64,000 bases of DNA from an uncultured Latescibacterota bacterium (GCA_958295785.1 OY282377.1:1130394-1194393); one strand, 5' to 3'. Shown: positions 35,460 through 45,521, counted from the stretch's first letter. Made by a program: numbers and translations. The notes: a model not told the origin generated them from the letters alone.

Positions 35460-36830
35460 ATGACCCGCTCCCAAACCATTGGCCTTATCCTTGGCCCTGT
35501 CCTGTTCCTGCTCATCCTCCTCTTGCCCAGTGATCTGAGCTCCTCTGCGCGTTTGGCTCTCGCGCTGACCGCGCTGACCGTTATCTTCTGGACGTTTGAA
35601 CCCGTTCCCATTTCCTATACGGCCATTTTTGTCCTCACGCTCTTTCCGCTTCTGGCTATTCTGCCCTTTGAAACCGCTTTTCAGGGCTTTTCCGGCAAAG
35701 CCGTGTGGCTCGTTTTTGCGGGCATGGCTTTGAGCTTGGGCATCACGGAAACGCCCCTGGGTGCGCGACTGGCCCAGTATGTGATCGGTCGCGTAGATAG
35801 GTATGGGCAACTCGTCTTTGGCCTCAATGTCCTCGGCGTGGCTATGGCGTTGCTGATTCCCTCTGCGGTGGTGCGCGTCCTCATCCTGATGCCAATGGTC
35901 GTTTCCCTGCTCAAAACCCTGGGGGAAGCCCCCGGATCAAGGGTCAGTGCCGGCCTCGTTCTCTCCCTGACTTGCGCCACCTATTACAGCGGCACGGGCA
36001 TTCTGACGGCTAGCGTGCCCAATTTGGTCATTCTCGGCGTTCTCGAATCGCGCGATATTTCAGTCTATTGGAGTATGTGGGCGTATTATCTCTTTCCCGT
36101 CATCGGCCTGTTGCGCGTGGGCCTGCTCTACGGCCTTATATGGTTGCTGTTTCGCCCTGCGCGACAACCCGATTTTTCGATCCCACGCACTATCGCCGAT
36201 GTGCCCGTGCGGATCACCTGTGCGGAAAAAAAGGTGCTCGGCATTCTCATTGCGGGGGTTGTTATGTGGACGACAGACGCGATGCACGGCATTCATCCGG
36301 TCTATATCGGCCTGGGCCTCGTGCTCCTCTGCTATCTGCCCGGCTGGGGGCCTTTGCCTTTTGACGCCATAAAAAAAGTCAATTTTCCCCTGCTCATCTT
36401 CATTTCTTCGATCTTTGCCATAGGCCACGCGCTCGAACAGTCTGGGATCAACCGCGCGCTCGCGTCCGCGTTCATCCCCTATCTCCAAACCCTCGAAACC
36501 CCGGTTGCCCAACTCGCGCTCATGGCCTGTTTGGCTGTGCCATTTGATTTTTTGATGGATACCGCTGCGGTCGGCGGGGTGCTCGCCCCGTTTTTGCTCG
36601 ACCTCGGCCCACAATTCGGCCTGTCGCCCCTGCCCATCGCGCTCAGTCTGGCAATTGGCACGGGCGTGGTTTTTATCCCCTACCAGAGCGCGCCATTTAT
36701 TGTCGCCTACGGCTTTCGCTATGCCCGAATGGGACAATTTGTGCTCGTCATGTCCCTGATTTCCGCGCTCACGCTCGCGGTGCTGCTTCCCCTGACCCTG
36801 CTCTACTGGCGGGTGATTGGGTTTATCTAG
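35460..36830 (+). CDS. DASS (SLC13)-family anion:sodium symporter
   Basis: The 456-residue protein has about 11-12 membrane segments and the features of the divalent-anion symporter family: ISYTAIFVLTLFPLL, the helix with FAGMALSLGITETPLGARLA, and the substrate-binding loops SxxNT-like TASVPNLVILG and DTAAVGGVLAPFLLDLG. Typical substrates are dicarboxylates, sulfate or related anions. The start directly follows a heptamer array without a ribosome site. It is followed by a PLP enzyme and a TRAP binding protein on the same strand. Confidence 0.85.
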   Translation: MTRSQTIGLILGPVLFLLILLLPSDLSSSARLALALTALTVIFWTFEPVPISYTAIFVLTLFPLLAILPFETAFQGFSGKAVWLVFAGMALSLGITETPLGARLAQYVIGRVDRYGQLVFGLNVLGVAMALLIPSAVVRVLILMPMVVSLLKTLGEAPGSRVSAGLVLSLTCATYYSGTGILTASVPNLVILGVLESRDISVYWSMWAYYLFPVIGLLRVGLLYGLIWLLFRPARQPDFSIPRTIADVPVRITCAEKKVLGILIAGVVMWTTDAMHGIHPVYIGLGLVLLCYLPGWGPLPFDAIKKVNFPLLIFISSIFAIGHALEQSGINRALASAFIPYLQTLETPVAQLALMACLAVPFDFLMDTAAVGGVLAPFLLDLGPQFGLSPLPIALSLAIGTGVVFIPYQSAPFIVAYGFRYARMGQFVLVMSLISALTLAVLLPLTLLYWRVIGFI

Positions 36831-36853
36831 AAAAGTAGTATTCCGTTCAAGAG

Positions 36854-36881
36854 TTGCTAACTAAAAAAATGTGTTTATATT
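36854..36881 (+). promoter_or_regulatory. Candidate sigma-70 promoter of the PLP-enzyme gene
   Basis: TTGCTA (36854-36859) and TATATT (36876-36881) are separated by 16 bases, about 55 bases before the start codon. The ribosome site AAAGGAGTG lies at 36925-36933. Confidence 0.5.
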
Positions 36882-36937
36882 TCGCTTTGAAAACAAGCAT
36901 CCATAGAAATATTGCTGTCTCTCGAAAGGAGTGAACA

Positions 36938-38053
36938 ATGCAAATCTACGAAGACCTGGGCGTCGTGCCCGTGATCAACGCCGCGGGTTATCAGACGCTC
37001 ATCGGCGGGTCGCGGGTCGGTCCTGAGGTGCAGACGGCCATGGACGCGGCGAACCGCTATTTTGCAGACATGGAAGACCTGCTGAAAAAAACCGGGGCGA
37101 TCATCGCGGACCTGCTCGGCACAGAAGCCGCGCTGGTCACGCCCGGATGCGCGGCAGCCCTGGCCCTTGGCTCGGCGGCGTGCATGTCCGGCAATGATCC
37201 GGCGAAAATGGAACAACTGCCGGATACCACGGGCGTGAAGCACCGCATTTTGATTCAGAAAAAACAGCGGTATCACTACGACCGCGTGTTGACCATTTTC
37301 GGGGCCAAGCTCGTCGAAGTCGGCGATGAAAACGGCACGACCGCAGCCCAACTCGAAGCCGCCATTTCAGACGAGACCGCGGCCATTCACTATTTCGCGC
37401 CCGGGGGGCAGGATGGCGTTTTGTCCGCCCAAGACGTGATCCGCATCGCGCATGCCAATGGCGTCCCGGTCATTGTCGATGCGGCGAGTCAGGTTTATCC
37501 GCTCGAGGTCATGCGCCGGTATCCCGACATGGGCGCAGACTTGATCGGGTACGGCGCGAAATACATCGGCGCGTGTCATTCCACGGGCATTTTGTGCGGG
37601 CGCGCGGACCTGATTGACGCGGCTTATTTGCATTCGTTCATCGGCTATGAGACCTGCCCCTACGACACCCTGGGCCGACCGCTCAAAGTTGATCGCCAAG
37701 AAGTGATCGCCGTTGTCGTGGCATTGCGCGCGTGGTTCAGCGCAGACCACCAAGCGCGCTTGGCGTCGTACAAGCGCGAAGCGGAATCTCTTCTCGCAGA
37801 CTTGGCGGACATTCCCCACATTGCGACCGCGTTTGCAACAGACGAGCGCAGCCTGAGCAATGGCGTGCAAATTACAGTGGATGAGGCCGCGCTGGGCAAA
37901 ACCGCAGTGCAAATCATCGAAGAACTCAAGCGGGGCAATCCATCCGTGTGGGTGCGCGGCAGCGAAAATGCGTTTCGCGTTGCCGTGACCAATCTCGTAG
38001 AAGACGACCGCGAAATCGTGGCATCTCGCCTGCGCGATGTGTTGACGAACTGA
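36938..38053 (+). CDS. SelA-like PLP-dependent enzyme (aminotransferase class V fold)
   Basis: The 371-residue protein starts with the family pattern VVPVINAAGYQTLIGGSRVG and has DLLGTEAALVTPGCAAAL in the small cofactor-binding region. A likely PLP lysine is in DLIGYGAKYIGACHSTG, and VPVIVDAASQVYPLE precedes it. This is the SelA/D-glucosaminate-6-phosphate lyase (DgaE-like) branch; no selenocysteine gene is visible here, so a sugar-acid or amino-acid lyase or isomerase is more likely. It stands between a DASS transporter and a TRAP solute-binding protein, suggesting use of an organic-acid substrate. Confidence 0.85.
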   Translation: MQIYEDLGVVPVINAAGYQTLIGGSRVGPEVQTAMDAANRYFADMEDLLKKTGAIIADLLGTEAALVTPGCAAALALGSAACMSGNDPAKMEQLPDTTGVKHRILIQKKQRYHYDRVLTIFGAKLVEVGDENGTTAAQLEAAISDETAAIHYFAPGGQDGVLSAQDVIRIAHANGVPVIVDAASQVYPLEVMRRYPDMGADLIGYGAKYIGACHSTGILCGRADLIDAAYLHSFIGYETCPYDTLGRPLKVDRQEVIAVVVALRAWFSADHQARLASYKREAESLLADLADIPHIATAFATDERSLSNGVQITVDEAALGKTAVQIIEELKRGNPSVWVRGSENAFRVAVTNLVEDDREIVASRLRDVLTN

Positions 38054-38203
38054 CCTCGCGCTTATAGTAAACCACCAAGTGGTCAGTGGTCAGCCCCCGC
38101 ACAACAACCCCAAAACCCGGCGCACTTCGTTGGTTCGCTGATGAACGGCCTGAGAGACAGCCAGTTGTGCCCCGATTCGCCGATTCGTACATAGGAGAGC
38201 ACC

Positions 38204-39241
38204 ATGAACAAACGCGATTTTCTGAAAACAGCCGGCATTGCCGCCGCGGCCACTGCGGTGATCGCGCCTGCGGTGATCGCGCAATCCAAATCCCCCATCC
38301 GCTGGCGCCTGCAAACATACTCCGGTAGTTCGCTAGCAGAACATGTGGTCAAGCCGGCGATTGACTCGTTCAACAAGATCGCCAATGGCGAAATGGCGAT
38401 TGAGCTGTACACTGCGGATCAACTCGTGCCCACATCCGAACTGTTCCACGCGCTGCAAAAGGGCGCGCTCGACGCGGTGCAAAGCGACGACGATTCGATG
38501 GCTTCGCCCGCGGATGTGGCGGTGTTCGGCGGGTATTTCCCGTTCGCCACGCGCTATAGCCTCGATGTGCCGGTGCTGTTCAACCAGTACGGTCTGAAGG
38601 ATATTTGGGAAGAAGCCTACGGCGAGATCGATGGCGTGACGTGGTTGAGCGCGGGGTCGTGGGATCCCTGCCATTTCAATACGGTTGATCCCATCCGCAG
38701 TTTGGACGATCTCAAGGGCAAGCGCGTGTTCACCTTTCCGACCGCGGGCAAGTTCCTGTCGCGTTTCGGCGTCATTCCAGTCACCCTGCCGTGGGACGAA
38801 GTCAAAGACGCGGTGCGGAACGGCGCGTTGGACGGCCTGGCTTGGTCGGGCATTACCGAGGCTTATACCGTCGGCTGGGCGGATGTGACCCAGTACTTTT
38901 TGACCAACAATATTTCCGGCGCGTGGTGCGGCTCGTTTTTCGCCAACACGGATTCGTGGAACGCGTTGCCCGATCACTTGCGGGAATTGTTCCGCGTTTG
39001 CATGGACAGTTCGCACTATTACCGCCAGCACTGGTACTGGGGCGGCGAAGCACGCCAGCGCGTCATGGGGGCGAAACTCGAACTCACGTCCATCCCAGAC
39101 GCGGAATGGCAACAGGTGGAAGACGAAGCCCTCAAATTCTGGGACGAGATCGCCCAGACCAGCCCACGCGCGGCGCGAGTCATCGAGATCTTCAAGGCGT
39201 ACAACGCAACCATAGCAAAAGCCGGCCGGCCCTATCGCTGA
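38204..39241 (+). CDS. TRAP transporter solute-binding protein (DctP family)
   Basis: The 345-residue protein has a leader beginning MNKRDFLKTAGIAAAATAVI, similar to Tat signals though with KR in place of RR. The mature part begins SPIRWRLQTYSG and carries the TRAP pattern GEMAIELYTADQLVPTSELF and RSLDDLKGKRVFTFPTAGK. It would bind an organic acid in the periplasm. No DctQ or DctM membrane genes are within the window, so it is orphaned here or works with a distant permease. The spacer upstream holds CAGTGGTCAGT heptamers in reversed orientation. Confidence 0.9.
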   Translation: MNKRDFLKTAGIAAAATAVIAPAVIAQSKSPIRWRLQTYSGSSLAEHVVKPAIDSFNKIANGEMAIELYTADQLVPTSELFHALQKGALDAVQSDDDSMASPADVAVFGGYFPFATRYSLDVPVLFNQYGLKDIWEEAYGEIDGVTWLSAGSWDPCHFNTVDPIRSLDDLKGKRVFTFPTAGKFLSRFGVIPVTLPWDEVKDAVRNGALDGLAWSGITEAYTVGWADVTQYFLTNNISGAWCGSFFANTDSWNALPDHLRELFRVCMDSSHYYRQHWYWGGEARQRVMGAKLELTSIPDAEWQQVEDEALKFWDEIAQTSPRAARVIEIFKAYNATIAKAGRPYR

Positions 39242-39359
39242 ACCCAACGGCTTTTTGAGAAGCGATAGACAGGGCACAACTGACCGTTGTACCCCATTGC
39301 TCAGAAGTTGTCTTAAAATTATTGGGACCTATCCCCCTACCTCGTGACTCGCTCCGCGC

Positions 39360-39743
39360 GTTACGCAGTCATTCAGAAAAGCCATTGCAAAATGCCATCC
39401 CAAAAGACCATCGGATAAAGCCATCGCGCACAGCGCGCAAGGCCGTCTCGCAACCCACCTCCATTTTGCAAACCCACCTTGCAGGCCAACACATGTTGTG
39501 CTACCTGCAAAGCGCTTTGCGCTGTGCCAGCCTCTCGGCGCATGAGAGCGGCATTTTTTGCCTACTTTTTTTTGCTGTTGAAAAAAAGTAGGTCGCCGCA
39601 CGCCGTAGGCACAGGCGTAGCCAACGCATCGAAGGCAACAAACGCGGAGGCAGAACCAAACGCTTTACGTAAATCTGTCCCCAATTCCTCATTCCTCCCT
39701 GATGGGAGGCAGGATACGGACAACTTGAAAGCAAATTGGTATA
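39360..39743 (-). repeat. MITE-like repeat, copy B (minus orientation)
   Basis: It matches copy D reverse-complemented from the ACGCAGTCATTCA segment through the A/T hinge (39568-39590) to AAGCAAATTGGTATAA at its end, which is the TACCAATTTGA-type terminus. The other terminus is eroded. Between 39242 and 39360 nothing else is recognised. Confidence 0.85.
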
Positions 39744-39779
39744 ACGTCTCCCGTTGCGGAGAGGGGCCGGGGGAGGGAC

Positions 39780-39813
39780 AAAAAAACGCCATCGGCAAAT
39801 CGCTGATGGCGTT
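39780..39813 (-). terminator. Intrinsic terminator of the GWxTD gene
   Basis: On the minus strand AAACGCCATC and GATGGCGTTT form a 10-bp stem around an 11-base loop, followed by a T run (A run at 39780-39785 on the plus strand). It lies about 30 bases beyond the stop of the GWxTD gene. Confidence 0.85.
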
Positions 39814-39844
39814 TGTGTTTATTGGGCGCGGGCGGTCCGATCGC

Positions 39845-42220
39845 TTAATCTGCGACGGCAAACGCGGCTTCTTTTTTCGTGGTTTCGCCAGAGGTCAAAT
39901 CCGTGATCGCCACGCGCACGATGTGATGACCCAAACCACACGCCATCAGATCCAGCGCGACATAAGTCGCTTCGGAAGAACGCAGACCCGATTGCTTGAA
40001 ATCTATGGCGATCTCCTCGTCCTTGTCCCGGGTGACCGTCTTGATCAGGTGAGAAATCAGCGCGCCGAGCACGTCTTTTTTCTCCGAGCGAATGGAATAT
40101 TCCACGCGGTATTGCGTCTGCCCAAACGCATTCTGTTTCAAGTTGTAAATCTCGTAATACACAAATATGGGGCGATCTCTCGGATAGGTCTTCGTCGGCA
40201 TGGGGATGACCGCCACCTGCCCTTTGCGGAACTTGCTGTGCGCGTTGGTCTCGGAAATCTCCCACGCCAGTTCTAGGTCGCTGATCTGAAGGCGCGTTTG
40301 GGGATATGTCTCGATCTCCATTTCTTGGCGGTAGCGTCCCTGCCCTGTGGAAAGCAAATCGCGGATGGCGGTTTCCAATCTGTATGGACTGGGGGGCACA
40401 TTGAGGCGAATCACATCCGGGACAAACGCGCCTTTGACAGCGGTGACATTGCCCGTCGTTTTGAAGTGCAAGGGGCCGCGGTGGCGATAAATCCCCCCGG
40501 TTTGTGTGTTGATCAGCGCGATGGTGCGCTCCACAGAGAGGCGGGTCTCATCCGCTTTGGCAAAGTAATATCCCAACCCGTAGGGCACGCCGAGATAGAC
40601 TTCGCACGCGGTTTTTTGATTCTCTCCCTGAAAGTCCGCAGTGGTATAATAAAATTCGGATGGGGCTTTGTTTTTTGGGGGTCGATAATAGTCGGGTGTT
40701 TTTGCGGCGGCTTGTTCGGCGACGGTTCTCGGGTTGTAGCGATTGAGGACAGCGGCTTGTCTTAAGGGGATCATATCGCCGGGCGGCGCGGGTGCGTACT
40801 CATAGACGCCTGTTCCGCGTTCATCGGTGAAGGTCATGTCGAGGCCATCGCCGATATGGACATACACCCAATTCTCCCACGCCACCGTTGAGGCGTTTTC
40901 CGATGCGGTCACAGGTCGAAAAATGTCTGTCCGCGATTGGCGTGCAGAACCGGTTGAGGTACTGAACAATTCTGCGGAATAGCCTTGAAACTCGGATATG
41001 TTCCCGCGCAGGCTCCGCACTGGATAAACAGGGCCCACATACGTAGCTCCCAATGGCGCGATTAAAGGCGGCGGCTCAAAGGGATTACTGCGCGGTGGTC
41101 CCGATTTGTCGAACTCCTTGGGATGGACTTTGGTGCCATAGATCGACAACGCCAATCGCTCTTTGATTTTTTGCACCGCCAAGCTCTGGTCAAAATTCAA
41201 TTCATCGGACCGAGAACGATAGTCCGGCTCGCCAAATCGAATATAGACCTCTCCGCGTCTGTCCCACGGCACTTGACCCGCAGAAAAATAATGCCGCGCA
41301 TACCACACACGCCAATAGTGTTCGATCCGACGTTCATTCTCGGCGGTCGTAATATCCGGATCGCGTAAGTTCCAAAAGCGCTGTAAGAACCCTTGGCGTT
41401 GGTCAATGGGCATCTCGTCAAACGCGGCGCGTTCGGCACGGGAGGCGACAAAGCCGATGTCGTCATACAGCGTTTTCTCATCCGGATCAAGGGCGGCTAA
41501 ATACCGATCAAAATACCCCTCCGCACGGGATATGTTCCCCAATTTCAGATACGAGTATGCCAACACGGGCAACACATCTGTCGCGCTGGGATACCGAGTC
41601 ACAAATCCCCCCAAGGTCTCGGTGATTTTCTGATAATTCCCCATCTGAAAATAAAACTCAGCCGACAGCCTGTGGCCTTCGCCATCCTCTGACACAAGCG
41701 CGAGATAGCGGTCGTAATAAGTGGCCGCCTTCTCCATATCCAACCCCACCTTTTCATACCATTCGGCCAGTTGCAGATACGCAGGCGCGTAGGTCGAATC
41801 CATCGCTATGACGCGCTGCAAAGCGCGTTTTGCCAATACATTTTTCTGCTCAATGTAAAATCGCGCCAGATTGATCTGTGCTTCGATATAGGCCGGGTCA
41901 ATTCGCAATGCCCTGCGAAAATAGTTGGGTGCGTTGTATTTGTGGTGTGTCTTGGAGTACATAAAAATCAGCCCCATACCCGTGTACGCGGCCGCAGACT
42001 TGGCGTATTGCATCCCCTTGCGGAATGCCCCCTCCGCTCGCTTCATATCCCCCGCTGAAAAATAGGCGTCCCCCAATTTGACCCACAAGTTCCCATCTTT
42101 CGGCGCGTGCCTGATCGCCGCTTCGAGTTGGCGAAGGGAATCCGGGGCAACCGCCTCCGCGCGTGAACCGACTGCCAAGAGGCATGCCAAAAGCATGAGA
42201 ATGGAATGCACGGAGCTCAT
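39845..42220 (-). CDS. Secreted TPR plus GWxTD-domain protein
   Basis: The 791-residue protein has a signal peptide (ILMLLACLLAVGSRAEA). TPR helices occupy residues about 25-260: NLWVKLGDAYFSAGDMKRAEG, then AEGYFDRYLAALDPDEKTLY. The GWxTD module follows at about 280-370, with PIDQRQGFLQRFWNLRDPD, YARHYFSAGQVPWDRRGEVYIRFGEPDYR. A second, less defined GWxTD-like region spans 380-780. The C-terminus looks beta-rich. GWxTD proteins are typical of FCB-group and acidobacterial genomes, but their biochemical role is unknown. It is transcribed alone, toward the terminator above. Confidence 0.83.
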   Translation of the reverse strand: MSSVHSILMLLACLLAVGSRAEAVAPDSLRQLEAAIRHAPKDGNLWVKLGDAYFSAGDMKRAEGAFRKGMQYAKSAAAYTGMGLIFMYSKTHHKYNAPNYFRRALRIDPAYIEAQINLARFYIEQKNVLAKRALQRVIAMDSTYAPAYLQLAEWYEKVGLDMEKAATYYDRYLALVSEDGEGHRLSAEFYFQMGNYQKITETLGGFVTRYPSATDVLPVLAYSYLKLGNISRAEGYFDRYLAALDPDEKTLYDDIGFVASRAERAAFDEMPIDQRQGFLQRFWNLRDPDITTAENERRIEHYWRVWYARHYFSAGQVPWDRRGEVYIRFGEPDYRSRSDELNFDQSLAVQKIKERLALSIYGTKVHPKEFDKSGPPRSNPFEPPPLIAPLGATYVGPVYPVRSLRGNISEFQGYSAELFSTSTGSARQSRTDIFRPVTASENASTVAWENWVYVHIGDGLDMTFTDERGTGVYEYAPAPPGDMIPLRQAAVLNRYNPRTVAEQAAAKTPDYYRPPKNKAPSEFYYTTADFQGENQKTACEVYLGVPYGLGYYFAKADETRLSVERTIALINTQTGGIYRHRGPLHFKTTGNVTAVKGAFVPDVIRLNVPPSPYRLETAIRDLLSTGQGRYRQEMEIETYPQTRLQISDLELAWEISETNAHSKFRKGQVAVIPMPTKTYPRDRPIFVYYEIYNLKQNAFGQTQYRVEYSIRSEKKDVLGALISHLIKTVTRDKDEEIAIDFKQSGLRSSEATYVALDLMACGLGHHIVRVAITDLTSGETTKKEAAFAVAD

Positions 42221-42360
42221 GGCCTATTTGTCCTGGAGAATACGGATTTGTCGGGCAGAGCGATTTCTCGAAATTTTTGAATCATAGAGACGCCGGAGAA
42301 AGTCGTAAAGAACCAACTCTTGTGCGCTTTGTTCTGAACGCAAAAGACGATTCGCAATCG

Positions 42361-43776
42361 TCACGCAACGCCCCAGCCGGGATACTTATCGGGATCGGCG
42401 AATACCTGCCCCAGATCGAGAAACCCTCTGGCGCCGCGTTTGCCATATTCAAACGGATCGCGCGTGGCCTCCATCCATCGGTGGAGGCGTTCCTCCATCT
42501 CTTCGAGCGCGGGGCGAGCCTCGGCAGCATCCGCGAGATTGACCATCTCCAAGGGATCGGCAGACCGATCAAACAGCCAGGGACCGCGCTCGTTGGCATA
42601 CCAGCGCGCATACGTGTAGGACTCGGTGCGAACCCCGCGCCAGCGGCCCACCCACCCCTCGCGGTTGGGCCACCCGTGCGCCATGTTTTGGAGATAAACC
42701 GATTCCGATCCCCCGGGCGCGTGTTCCGCATCTGTGGGCGCGTCACGGCCTCGCCAAACGCCGGATATATCGCGGCCTTGAAGCCCTTCGGGCAGGGGCA
42801 CATCGCACGCGCCGAGCAACGTGGGCACCAGATCTATCGCGCCGAAAAATGCGCGGCTTCGCACCCCCGCCGGTATTGCGTCCGGCCAGCGCACGATAAA
42901 TGGGACGTGAATGGACTCCTCATAAGGCGTTGCCTTTGACGCGCGCATCGACTCGTGCAACCAGTGGTCACTCGGCTTGCCATACCCGTGGCTGGACAGG
43001 TGATCCCCGTGATCAGACGTGTAACACACTATCGTATTGTCGCGGATGCCGAAGCGATTCAGCGCGTCCAAAAGCCGCGCCATTTGGGCATCCAACCCCG
43101 TGCAACAGCCGTAGTAATCGGCAATTTCTCGGCGTGCAAAATCCACCATCTGCGGCGGCACATTGTCCGGCACATCCACATCTGCGGGATTGTAAATCGC
43201 GTGCTCTGGCGGATATTGCGCGTAGGGCCAATGCGGCGGCCGCCACGACACAAACAGCGCGAAGGGGTCATCGGGTCGCGCATCCAAATGCCGCGCCATA
43301 AACCGAATTGCCAAATCCGTCTCCACCTCTGGCGCCCAACCGTCAAAAAACGTCGGCCCCGATTCATTCTCGTAATAACTGCGGTCAAAATACCCCCTGC
43401 CACCGTGCAGCGCGGCCAGATAATCCAGCCCATAGCGATCCGCTTCTGCATAAGGCCCTTTGCCCAAGTGAAACGTGCCCACATGCCCCGTGCCATAGCC
43501 GCGTTCGCGCAACGCCCCCGGCAGCGTTGGAATATCCCTGCGCGGGCGGTATTCATTGTCGATCACGAGATTTTGCCAGCCGTATCGCCCCGTCAACAAA
43601 ATCGCCCGATACGGAGAACACAGCGGGTGGTTGGAAAACATATTGTCGCACGCCATCCCCTCGCCCGCGAGCCTGTCCAATGCGGGCGTCTGAACAACGC
43701 GATTCCCATTTGCCCCCAGCGCACTATACCGCTGCTGGTCTGAAAAAACGAATAGAATATTTGGACGCTGTTTCAT
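42361..43776 (-). CDS. Sulfatase
   Basis: The sulfatase signature is CSPYRAILLTG at about residues 54-64, and the N-terminal metal site is NILFVFSDQQRYSALG. Further conserved sites are VGTFHLGKGP and TSDHGDHLSSHG. The 471-residue length fits choline-sulfatase-like or polysaccharide sulfatases. ATG 43776 has GGAG eight bases upstream and is preferred over the ATG three codons earlier. It lies upstream of the GWxTD gene with a 140-base gap on the same strand. Confidence 0.9.
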   Translation of the reverse strand: MKQRPNILFVFSDQQRYSALGANGNRVVQTPALDRLAGEGMACDNMFSNHPLCSPYRAILLTGRYGWQNLVIDNEYRPRRDIPTLPGALRERGYGTGHVGTFHLGKGPYAEADRYGLDYLAALHGGRGYFDRSYYENESGPTFFDGWAPEVETDLAIRFMARHLDARPDDPFALFVSWRPPHWPYAQYPPEHAIYNPADVDVPDNVPPQMVDFARREIADYYGCCTGLDAQMARLLDALNRFGIRDNTIVCYTSDHGDHLSSHGYGKPSDHWLHESMRASKATPYEESIHVPFIVRWPDAIPAGVRSRAFFGAIDLVPTLLGACDVPLPEGLQGRDISGVWRGRDAPTDAEHAPGGSESVYLQNMAHGWPNREGWVGRWRGVRTESYTYARWYANERGPWLFDRSADPLEMVNLADAAEARPALEEMEERLHRWMEATRDPFEYGKRGARGFLDLGQVFADPDKYPGWGVA

Positions 43777-43801
43777 GTTCATCACTCCAAAAAGACGGAT
43801 C

Positions 43802-43995
43802 GCGGATTAAACGGATTACGCAGATTACGCGGATGAGAGGCGAAAAGCAAGGAATAGTAATGTAGGGGGGGACGGACTACTGAATATTAACTTTCAGCCC
43901 CTACCCATCTGCCCCAAGGCGATGTATGGGCTAGCGGATTAAACGGATTACGCAGATTACGCGGATAAGAGGCGAAAAGCAAGGAATAGTAATAC
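43802..43995 (+). repeat. 62-bp direct repeat pair
   Basis: 43802-43863 and 43934-43995 match nearly base for base: GCGGATTAAACGGATTACGC, then AGATTACGCGGAT(G/A)AGAGG and GCGAAAAGCAAGGAATAGTAAT. The pair is 132 bases apart. The spacer contains GCCCCAAGGCGATGTATGGGCT, matching 6846-6867. The gap 43777-44285 holds only these repeats and the start of MITE copy C. Confidence 0.85.
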
Positions 43996-44285
43996 CAATT
44001 TGATTTTCTGTTGCCCTGGTGTAATGCGATATGTTGCCAGCAAATGATTCCCTTGACGTTCCTCAGTCATTCAAAGAATCCATCACAACAAGTGCCATCC
44101 CAAAAGACCCTCCGATAAACCCATCACGCACAGCGCGCAAGGCCGTCTCGCAACCCACATACATTTTGCAACTCTCTTTGCAGGCCAACGCATGTTGTGC
44201 GACCCGCAAAGCGATTTGCGCTGTGCCAGCCCCTCGGCGCATGAGAGCGGCATTTTTTGCCTACTTTTTTTGCTGTTAAAAAAAA

Positions 44286-45521
44286 GGGAATTATATACTT
44301 GCCAACCCTCAATCATCTTGTTAAAGTAATCACGGGTTTTTGGTGTTGAATGCAAGCGACCTCTGATTTTGGGCATGCCTGCCCCTAACATCTAACGTTT
44401 CAAAACGTTTTCCTTCGCGTCTTTCAGGAACGGATAACCTTTGCATGCGTGGATAAGATTTCCCGTTGACTGCCATATCGCCCGCCTGTGCCATAAAGGT
44501 TGTTCATGCAACCCCCTCACTGGCTATAAGTTGCTTGTAAGTCAACCGGGCGCCCATCGCCCTATTCAACATCTCATCAACACGACTTAAGGTATCACCC
44601 TTTTTTCGAGTGATGCGAAACACGCAAGCATTCAGGTCCTTTTGCATGTGTTTGTCTGACCAATGGTGATGAATACCCATATAGACACGCTTAACCCGTG
44701 CCCACAAACTCTCAATGGCGTTCGTATGGACACCATCGCGTTCATATTCGTCGGCAGAATGATTGATTTGTTCCACTTCGTAATCATCCCTCAATGCGCC
44801 GTATGCGCGGTTCTCGTCTGCATGAATAGTTGCGCCCGTCAAGACCTGGTTCAACATCTGATCGTGTCATGTTGCCCCTTTTGCATCCTGTACATGAACC
44901 GCCATTGCCTCACCATCTTCACCTTTTTCCCGCATTCCGAAAGCAACCGATTTACCTACTGTTCCGCGACCCGCATTCAACTTTTTGGATTTATGTTTGT
45001 TCTTTTCTTTCCCACCGATGTAGGTTTCATCAATTTCAACGATACCAGACAGAAAACCATCATCATCATCGTCTTTGTTGCCAAAAGCGTTTCGTATTCT
45101 TTGAAGCATAAACCAAGCGGTCTTTTGCGTTGTACCGATCATTTTAGCCAACTGAACGCTTGAAATACCTTTTGAGGGGTTCGTTTCAATCCATATTGCC
45201 GCGAACCATTTAGGCAACATCTTGATTTTTGACGCGCCAAACATCGTTCCGTAAATCATATGAAAATTACGCCCACAATCCGAGCACCTATACGCCAAAT
45301 CAGAACGACGATAGATTTTTCCCATACTACCACAGTGCGGACAAGACGCGCCATCCTTAAAGCGTATCTTTTCAAGGTGCAAAATACACGCTTCAGGCGT
45401 GGCAAACTTCTGTGTGAACGCGACGAAACTAAGCTGCTTTGCCATCATACACCCCCTTGTTCATTCGTAACTTCTATAAATATAACAAGAAAGGTTAGGG
45501 TTGGCAAATATATAATTCCCC
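44286..45521 (-). mobile_element. IS1595-type insertion sequence, nested in the MITE
   Basis: Imperfect inverted ends GGGAATTATATACTTGCCAACCC (left) and the inverse of TTGGCAAATATATAATTCCCC (right) border the element, with GGGTTGGCAA at the inner part. The flanks are runs of eight A (44278-44285 and 45522-45529), consistent with the 8-bp A-rich target duplication usual for IS1595. Confidence 0.85.
44504..45448 (-). pseudogene. IS1595-family transposase with one in-frame TGA
   Basis: The minus-strand frame begins MMAKQLSFVAFTQKFATPE and has a zinc ribbon CPHCGSMGKIYRR with CSDCGRNF, then the ISXO2-like DDE region: VEIDETYIGGKEKN (first Asp), ATIHADENRAYGAL (second Asp) and NAIESLWARVKR (Glu). 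A TGA at 44867-44869 interrupts after AKGAT; the same frame continues to 44504. Apart from that codon it appears complete. Confidence 0.9.

Noticed and set aside
36938-38053. True selenocysteine synthase SelA
   Set aside because: No selB, tRNA-Sec or selD nearby, and the length (371) is shorter than typical SelA (about 460).
42277-42939. 220-codon plus-strand open frame in the sulfatase region
   Set aside because: It is antisense to the sulfatase C-terminus and shows no domain features.
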